Shown here: positions 59,266-64,000 of the stretch, piece by piece
How the letters are laid out: every line of letters begins with the position of its first letter
Position numbering within the stretch: the first letter of the stretch is position 1
Source: Azospirillum brasilense
GTDB taxonomy: Bacteria > Pseudomonadota > Alphaproteobacteria > Azospirillales > Azospirillaceae
Assembly (NCBI RefSeq): GCF_001315015.1
Contig: NZ_CP012919.1
Location: 92,481 to 156,480 of the forward strand
Direction of reading: 5' to 3'
DNA length: 64,000 bases
The notes under the pieces: generated by a model
Databases searched by the model: none
The model's input: the letters and a program-made list of their open reading frames with translations, nothing else
Told to the model about the DNA's origin: nothing
Translations under genes and position numbers: made by a program

Positions 59266-59862
59266 GCAGTGGACCCTTTCATGCCAGCACGGGGATCGGC
59301 GCGTCCAGCAGCACCCCGGTGCGGCGGCGGACGCGTTCGGCCTCGGTGATCGAAGCAGCGTTGGGCACGGCACCGAATCCTTCTGCATCAGTGCGGAGCG
59401 GGCCCGTCCGGTCGGTTCGTCATCGCCGGGCGGGGCGCACCGTCCGGCTATCTATTGTGAAAGTTTTCGGGGACGCAAGGCATTTGGCCGCAGGGCAATC
59501 GTTTGAAGAGCTTCGGCAGTTCGTCGGCCGATGACGTGGGCCTCGCTGGCTGATTCCGTGAAATCCGATCTCGATCCGTGAAATCCGTGTCGATCATTTC
59601 CATGCTGCGCATCGCCAATTCCTTCGACGCTCCAATCCCGGCTGTCCGCATGGCCGGTGCCGAGGATCGGTGTGCAACCATCCAACCGTCAAGAGCGGCT
59701 TTCTTTGAATGACCCTGCCCCGCATCATGGAGGCGATGGACCTTTGCCCGACGGGCTGGCACAATGCCGCGCGTGCCCCCCGCAGCGTGCAGCGCCCGTT
59801 CCTCCGGGCGTGCCATGGACCTGGCCGCAGCGGCCGCAATCGAGACACGGACACTCTCCCGT
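59266..59862. other. Degraded intergenic region
   Basis: Near 59283-59420 the minus strand holds a short coding-like tail (FGAVPNAASITEAERV, RRRTGVLLDAPIPVLA, stop at about 59281) without a start: a probable remnant of a lost gene. The rest, about 59430-59760, has lower GC and no frame of quality. It probably includes the promoter of the glycosyltransferase that follows. Confidence 0.35.
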
Positions 59863-61071
59863 ATGGTGCCTTCCGGACTTCCACCCCAGCCGCCGGTCCC
59901 GGCCCCTCCCTCCCTCGCCGATCTTCACCTCGTCCTGTTCATGACCGACGGCATCTCGCTGCGGATCTGGGAGGAGGCGGGGATGTTCGAGCGCGAAGTG
60001 GCCCTGTACCGGCGGCTGCGGCCCTATCTGCGCGCCCTGACCATCGTCACCTACGGCGACCGCTGGGACGCCGCCTGCCGGTCGCGCCTGCCGGGCATCC
60101 GCATCGTCTGCGACCGCGGCCTCGGGCCGGCGCGCTACCGGGACTGGATCGCCCGGCGGCTGCCCCGCCTCTGGCGGGGTCCGACGCTGGTGAAGACCAA
60201 CCAGACCGCCGGCGCGGACACCGCGTTCGCGGCCGCGCGGACGGCCGGGGCCTGGTTCATGGCGCGCTGCGGCTACATGCTCTCGGAAGCCTGCGTCCAC
60301 CTGCACGGCCCGGACAGCCCGCAGACCCAGTCGGCGCGGGCGCTGGAGGCCGCGGTCTTCCCCGCGGCCGACCGCTGCGTCGTCACCGCCGACGCTATGC
60401 GCGGCAGCGTCCTGGCGACCGGCGCCGACGCGGGCGCCGTCACGGTCATCCCCAACTACGTGGACACCGACCGTTTCGCCCCCGATCCCGGCGCCCGGCG
60501 GGAGCCTGGGCCGTTCCGGGTGGCCTTCATCGGCCGGCTGGTCCCGCAGAAGAACCCGCTGCTGCTGATCGAGGGGCTGCGCGGCCTGGACGTGGCGCTC
60601 GACGTGGTGGGACAGGGGGAACTGCTGCCTGCCATGCGCGCCGCCGCCCAGGGCATGGACGTGACCTTCCACGGCATCCTGCCGCACCTGGCGTTGCCCG
60701 CCCTGCTGCGGCGGGCGGATTGCTTCCTGCTGCCCTCCGGCTACGAGGGGCATCCCAAGGCACTGCTGGAGGCCATGGCCTGCGGCCTGCCGGTGATCGG
60801 CGCCAACCGGCCGGGCATCTGCGAGGTGGTCCGGCACGGCCGGACCGGCCTGCTGGTGGAACCGGAGGCGGACGCCATCCGCGACGCGGTGCGGACACTG
60901 GCCGGTGACTGCGGCCTGCGGGCGGCGCTGGGCCGGGCGGCGCGGGAGGAAGTGCTGGCGACGCTGTCGCTGGAGCGGACGGTCCACAACGAGCTGGCCC
61001 TGTACCGGGACATCCTGGCGCGCCCGCCGAAGGCGGCCGGGGCCGGCGGGGAGGCGCCATGTCCGCGGTGA
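59863..61071 (+). CDS. Glycosyltransferase family 4
   Basis: The GT-B fold starts at LHLVLFMTDGISLRIWEEAG; ATG 59863 (402 residues) is the closest start, with 59815 and 59764 possible. Conserved blocks are TLVKTNQTAGADTAFAAA, VIPNYVDTDRFAPDP, VAFIGRLVPQKNPLLLIEGL, VTFHGILPHLALPALLRRA and LLPSGYEGHPKALLEAMACG with the catalytic glutamates. The last is a full, standard donor site. Its end overlaps a good ATG (61059) for the following methyltransferase. Confidence 0.87.
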   Translation: MVPSGLPPQPPVPAPPSLADLHLVLFMTDGISLRIWEEAGMFEREVALYRRLRPYLRALTIVTYGDRWDAACRSRLPGIRIVCDRGLGPARYRDWIARRLPRLWRGPTLVKTNQTAGADTAFAAARTAGAWFMARCGYMLSEACVHLHGPDSPQTQSARALEAAVFPAADRCVVTADAMRGSVLATGADAGAVTVIPNYVDTDRFAPDPGARREPGPFRVAFIGRLVPQKNPLLLIEGLRGLDVALDVVGQGELLPAMRAAAQGMDVTFHGILPHLALPALLRRADCFLLPSGYEGHPKALLEAMACGLPVIGANRPGICEVVRHGRTGLLVEPEADAIRDAVRTLAGDCGLRAALGRAAREEVLATLSLERTVHNELALYRDILARPPKAAGAGGEAPCPR

Positions 61072-61969
61072 ACGGCGACCTGCCGCTGGATCGGGCCGGC
61101 CGGCGCGCCTACCTGGCCTTCATCCGCGCGCAGATCGCGGAGGGCCGTGGCGAGCCGCCGCCCCGCCGATGCGGCTGACGGCGGAGGAGGAGGCCCCGCT
61201 CCGGCGCGGCGCCTCGCCCCTGCGCACCTACAACGACGCGTCCCTGTCCAGGCTGCTGGACGGGCTGCCCGGCATGCCCCAGTCGATCCTCGACGTCGGC
61301 TGCGGGCGCGGCCATTACGTGGAGTTCTTCCGCCGGCACGGCTTGTCCGGGCGCTATCTCGGGATCGACGTCGTGCCCGGCGCGGACTGGGAGCGGTACG
61401 CGGCCACCCCCTCCCCGCTGGAGGCGTCCTACCGCTGCGGCCCGATCGAGACCGTACCCCTGCCCGAAGGCGCCTTCGACCTCGTGCTGTCCTCCTCCGC
61501 CCTGGAGCATGTCGAGGACGACCGCCAAGCGGTGCGGCGCATCTTCGCGGCCACCCGGCCGGGAGGGCTCAGGCTGCATCTGGTGCCGGGGCTGCGGTCG
61601 CACCTGCTGTTCGGGTATCACGGCTACCGGCGCTACGGCGCCGGCGGTCTCACGGCGCTGTTCCGGGACGCCGGCTTCGAGATCCTGGCCTTGCACCGGC
61701 AGGGCGGCGGCGTCTCATTCCTGCTGCACATGCTCGCGATCGGCATCCTGGAAAGCGGCCGGACACGGGGGGTGCTGCACGACCGGCTGCGCGACGGCGG
61801 GCCCGACGACCGGTTGCGGGGGCTGGCCTGCCGGCCATGGCTGACCGGGCTGCGCCGCCCCGGCCCGCTCCTGGCCATCTACGCGGCGCTAGCCAGGGCA
61901 GCCGTCCGCCTCGACCCGCTGGTTCCCGGTCCGACCAGCGGCTATGCCATCCTGGTCCGCCGACCCTGA
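61059..61969 (+). pseudogene. SAM-dependent methyltransferase with apparent frameshift
   Basis: An ATG at 61059 after CGGGGAGGCGCC starts a plausible N-terminus (SAVNGDLPLDRAGRRAYLAF, IRAQIAEGRGEPP) that stops at 61176. The methyltransferase continues in another frame from about 61169 (RLTAEEEAPLRRGAS), with motif I SILDVGCGRGHYVEFF, YLGIDVVPGADW and LVLSSSALEHVEDDRQAVRRIF. A one-base slip near the C-run 61161-61164 would join them. If the start is ATG 61169 instead, the protein is 266 residues and complete in its catalytic domain. Sequencing error, recent mutation or a true short upstream frame are all possible. Confidence 0.6.
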
Positions 61970-64000
61970 GCCGCCCGGCGGGGGCGGCACGCGGTAGAGG
62001 CGCAGGTCCCCCTCCACATCGGCGACGAAGAGACCTTGGCCGGCAAGCCCGCCGAGCCCCTCCAGGATCTCCCGCCAGGCGCCGGAGGCGATAACCACCG
62101 CCCGTCCGGTAGCGGGCCGCGCCAGAAAGTCGGCGCGGCTGAGCAGCGGCAGCCCCTCGAACCCGCCCCGGCGGACGCTGTCCACGAAGCCAGCCACGCG
62201 GCACCCGCGCAGCCGGCGCAAGACGCGTAGCACCGCCCGTCCGCCTTCTCCCGCCCCGTAGATCCAGACTCCGGCGAATCCCGACAGTTCCGTCCACGGA
62301 ACCACTCCGGCGCCGGGGACGGCGTGACCGGTGCACGCGAAGTCGAAGTCCGGCGGCCGGGCGGCCCAGCGCCGGGCCGCGCGGGACCGCCCGAGCGCCA
62401 GGCAGGCCGCGACCTCCGGCGCGTCGAAACGGGCCGCGAGCGCCAGCAGGCGGCGCCCGTCCCAGCCGCCGGCCAGCCGCCACCCCAGGGCGGCGACGGC
62501 CGTCCACAGCACCCGCCGCGCCACGGCCGCCAGCGTTTCCCGCAGGCCGGCGACGTTCCGGGAATCGCGCGCCGCCAGCCCGTCCAGCAGGCGCAGCGTG
62601 GCCAGGGTCAGGGCCAGGGTATCGGAGGGATCGCAGGCCGGAGCGCCCGTCTGGAGGCGCCAGACGGGCGCCGCGACCCGTTCCGGATCGAGGTCGCCGA
62701 CGCCGCAGGACAGCCACTCCACCCGCCGGATCGCACCGGCCACGGCCTCCTGCTCCACCTTCCGGGTGGCGGATATCCCCTGGTCGTTGATCCGGTAGCG
62801 CAGCAGCGGCACGGGAAGGTTGGCCCCCTGGCCGCGCCGCAGCAGGCGCATCCACAGGTCGTAGTCCTGAGCGCACGCCAGCCGCTCGTCGTAGCCGCCG
62901 GCGGCGTGGAAATCGGCGGCGCGGAACAGCGTGGCGGGGTGGCAGAAGGGGTTGGCAAAGAGCGCTGTCCAGCGGATCGCGGCGTCCTCCTCCGGCAGCC
63001 GGATGGTGCGCAGCGGGGCGCCCCCGGTATCCACCGCGACATAGTTGCTGCCGACGACCGTCAGGCCGGGCTGTGCGGACAGCCGCTCATATTGCGCCGC
63101 CAAGCGGTCGGGATGACTGATGTCGTCGGCGTCCATGCGCGCGATCACCGGGGCCCGCGCCAGCCCGGCCGCCCGGTTCAACGAGACGGTCAGGCCGAGG
63201 TTGCGGTCGTTGACCACCAGGCGCACGCGGCGGTCACGCTCGGCCAGGGCGCGCAGCCGCTCCGCGTGAGGCGAGCCGTCATCGACCAGGAGCAGCTCGA
63301 AGTCGCCCAGAGTCTGGCCCAGCAGGCTGTCGACCGCCGCGTCCAGGAACCGCACGTCCCGGTGGACGCTCATGAGAACGCTGACGAGAGGGTGTGCAGG
63401 GGGGCCGGCGGCCCGTGCGGCGGCGGGCATCAGGCGGGTCGGGCGGGGCCCGGGCAGCGCCCCCTCCGGAACGCCGAGGAAGCGCATCGTCTCCTCCCCC
63501 ACCCAGCGACGCACGGCTGCCAGGAACGGCACCATCGCCCCGCGGTGGTGAGCCGTGGCGCGCCGCCGGACCTCCTCCGCCTCGGCGATCCTGCCGAGCA
63601 TGTGCAGGCCGATGGCGGCGTCCAGCAGGCCATGGAGCATCTGGGGATCGGACGACGAGGGCTTGGCGCAGCAGGGGCTCGGCCCGCTCCGCCTCGCCGA
63701 GGGCGATCAGGGCCAGCCCCTGGAGTGCCAGGATCGAACCGCGCCCGCCATGCGGCTGGCGGCGCCCCGCTCCAGGGCGTCCGCCGGCCGGCCCCGCACG
63801 AGGTCGAACAGGCAGCGGTGGAAGACCACCGGCAGCGCGTCGGGTTGCCGCTCTGCGACGGAGTCCAGCGTGGCGGCGACGGCGTCCGGGCGCCCGCGCA
63901 CGATGTCCGTCAGAACGAGGGAGAACGCCGCCGCGCTGTCCACCGGGTCCAGGGCGCAGGCCCGGGCGAGGAAGCCGGCCGCATCGTCCAGGGCGAAGCG
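61889..64000 (-). CDS. TPR-GT2 glycosyltransferase with Rossmann-like tail; two apparent frameshifts; partial
   Basis: The uninterrupted part (61889-63640, 583 residues) has a GT2 domain: LVSVLMSVHRDVRFLDAAVDSLL, ELLLVDDGSPH, VIARMDADDISHPDRL and AQDYDLWMRLLRRG, then a C-terminal WIYGAGEGGRAVLRVLRRLRG block. Upstream, the same strand continues as TPR-like helices (LQGLALIALGEAERAEPLL, LFDLVRGRPADALERGA) to the window edge, but in three frames, with breaks near 63646-63656 and 63739-63746. The best reading is one TPR-GT2 protein with two indels. Its 3' end overlaps the preceding methyltransferase gene by 81 bp, convergently. Confidence 0.7.

Overview
The window reads as a high-GC alphaproteobacterial secondary replicon (chromid or megaplasmid), most likely Azospirillum or a close relative. 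That assignment is an inference. It rests on the plasmid-type RepA with iterons, a ParA carrying an N-terminal helix-turn-helix, a NodPQ-type sulfate-activation pair, a molybdenum storage protein operon and a very dense set of cell-surface polysaccharide genes. A tRNA-Gly(GCC) and single-copy housekeeping sugar genes suggest a stable chromid rather than a dispensable plasmid. No insertion sequence, CRISPR array or rRNA operon was seen.

Layout. 1-8.8 kb: surface polysaccharide genes: two methyltransferases, a DUF2142 membrane protein, a GT2 glycosyltransferase, cysD-cysNC (PAPS synthesis) and UDP-glucuronate decarboxylase. 8.9-13.8 kb: replication region with TGGAGTCTTGTCGCG iterons on both sides of repA, a GmhB-like phosphatase, a tyrosine recombinase and a DUF1612-like HTH protein. 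14.3-19.9 kb: a tandem pair of large RTX proteins with TTG starts, each followed by a strong terminator. 20.0-22.0 kb: parA-parB and two identical 18-bp palindromes (parS candidates). 22.0-28.0 kb: minus-strand nucleotide-sugar genes (phosphomannomutase, ugd, a small unknown, pseC, pseB) and tRNA-Gly.

28.2-32.7 kb: a candidate structured RNA, an RraA/LigK-type aldolase with tctA-tctB, a Nudix hydrolase and two tandem candidate small RNAs with a CCTCCC anti-Shine-Dalgarno motif. 32.8-37.1 kb: a TVP38-type membrane protein, a glycosyltransferase, a small membrane protein behind a sigma-54 promoter, and mosB-mosA with a possible ModE-like operator upstream. 37.4-40.8 kb: a third RTX protein with a beta-helix. 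It shares its C-terminal module with the first pair. 41-52.7 kb: three very large glycosyltransferases with a common, methyltransferase-like C-terminal domain, flanking a radical SAM/B12 protein and two CDP-paratose-epimerase-like SDRs. 52.7-64 kb: an eroded surface-glycan cluster with intact methyltransferases, asparagine synthase and glycosyltransferases, mixed with gene fragments and apparent frameshifts.

Together the genes make activated sugars (UDP-GlcA, UDP-Xyl, pseudaminic acid precursors, hexose phosphates) and PAPS, assemble and methylate surface glycans, and encode RTX proteins for type I secretion. The secretion apparatus itself is not in the window. All functional statements come from reading the sequence and knowledge of families; no database search was run.
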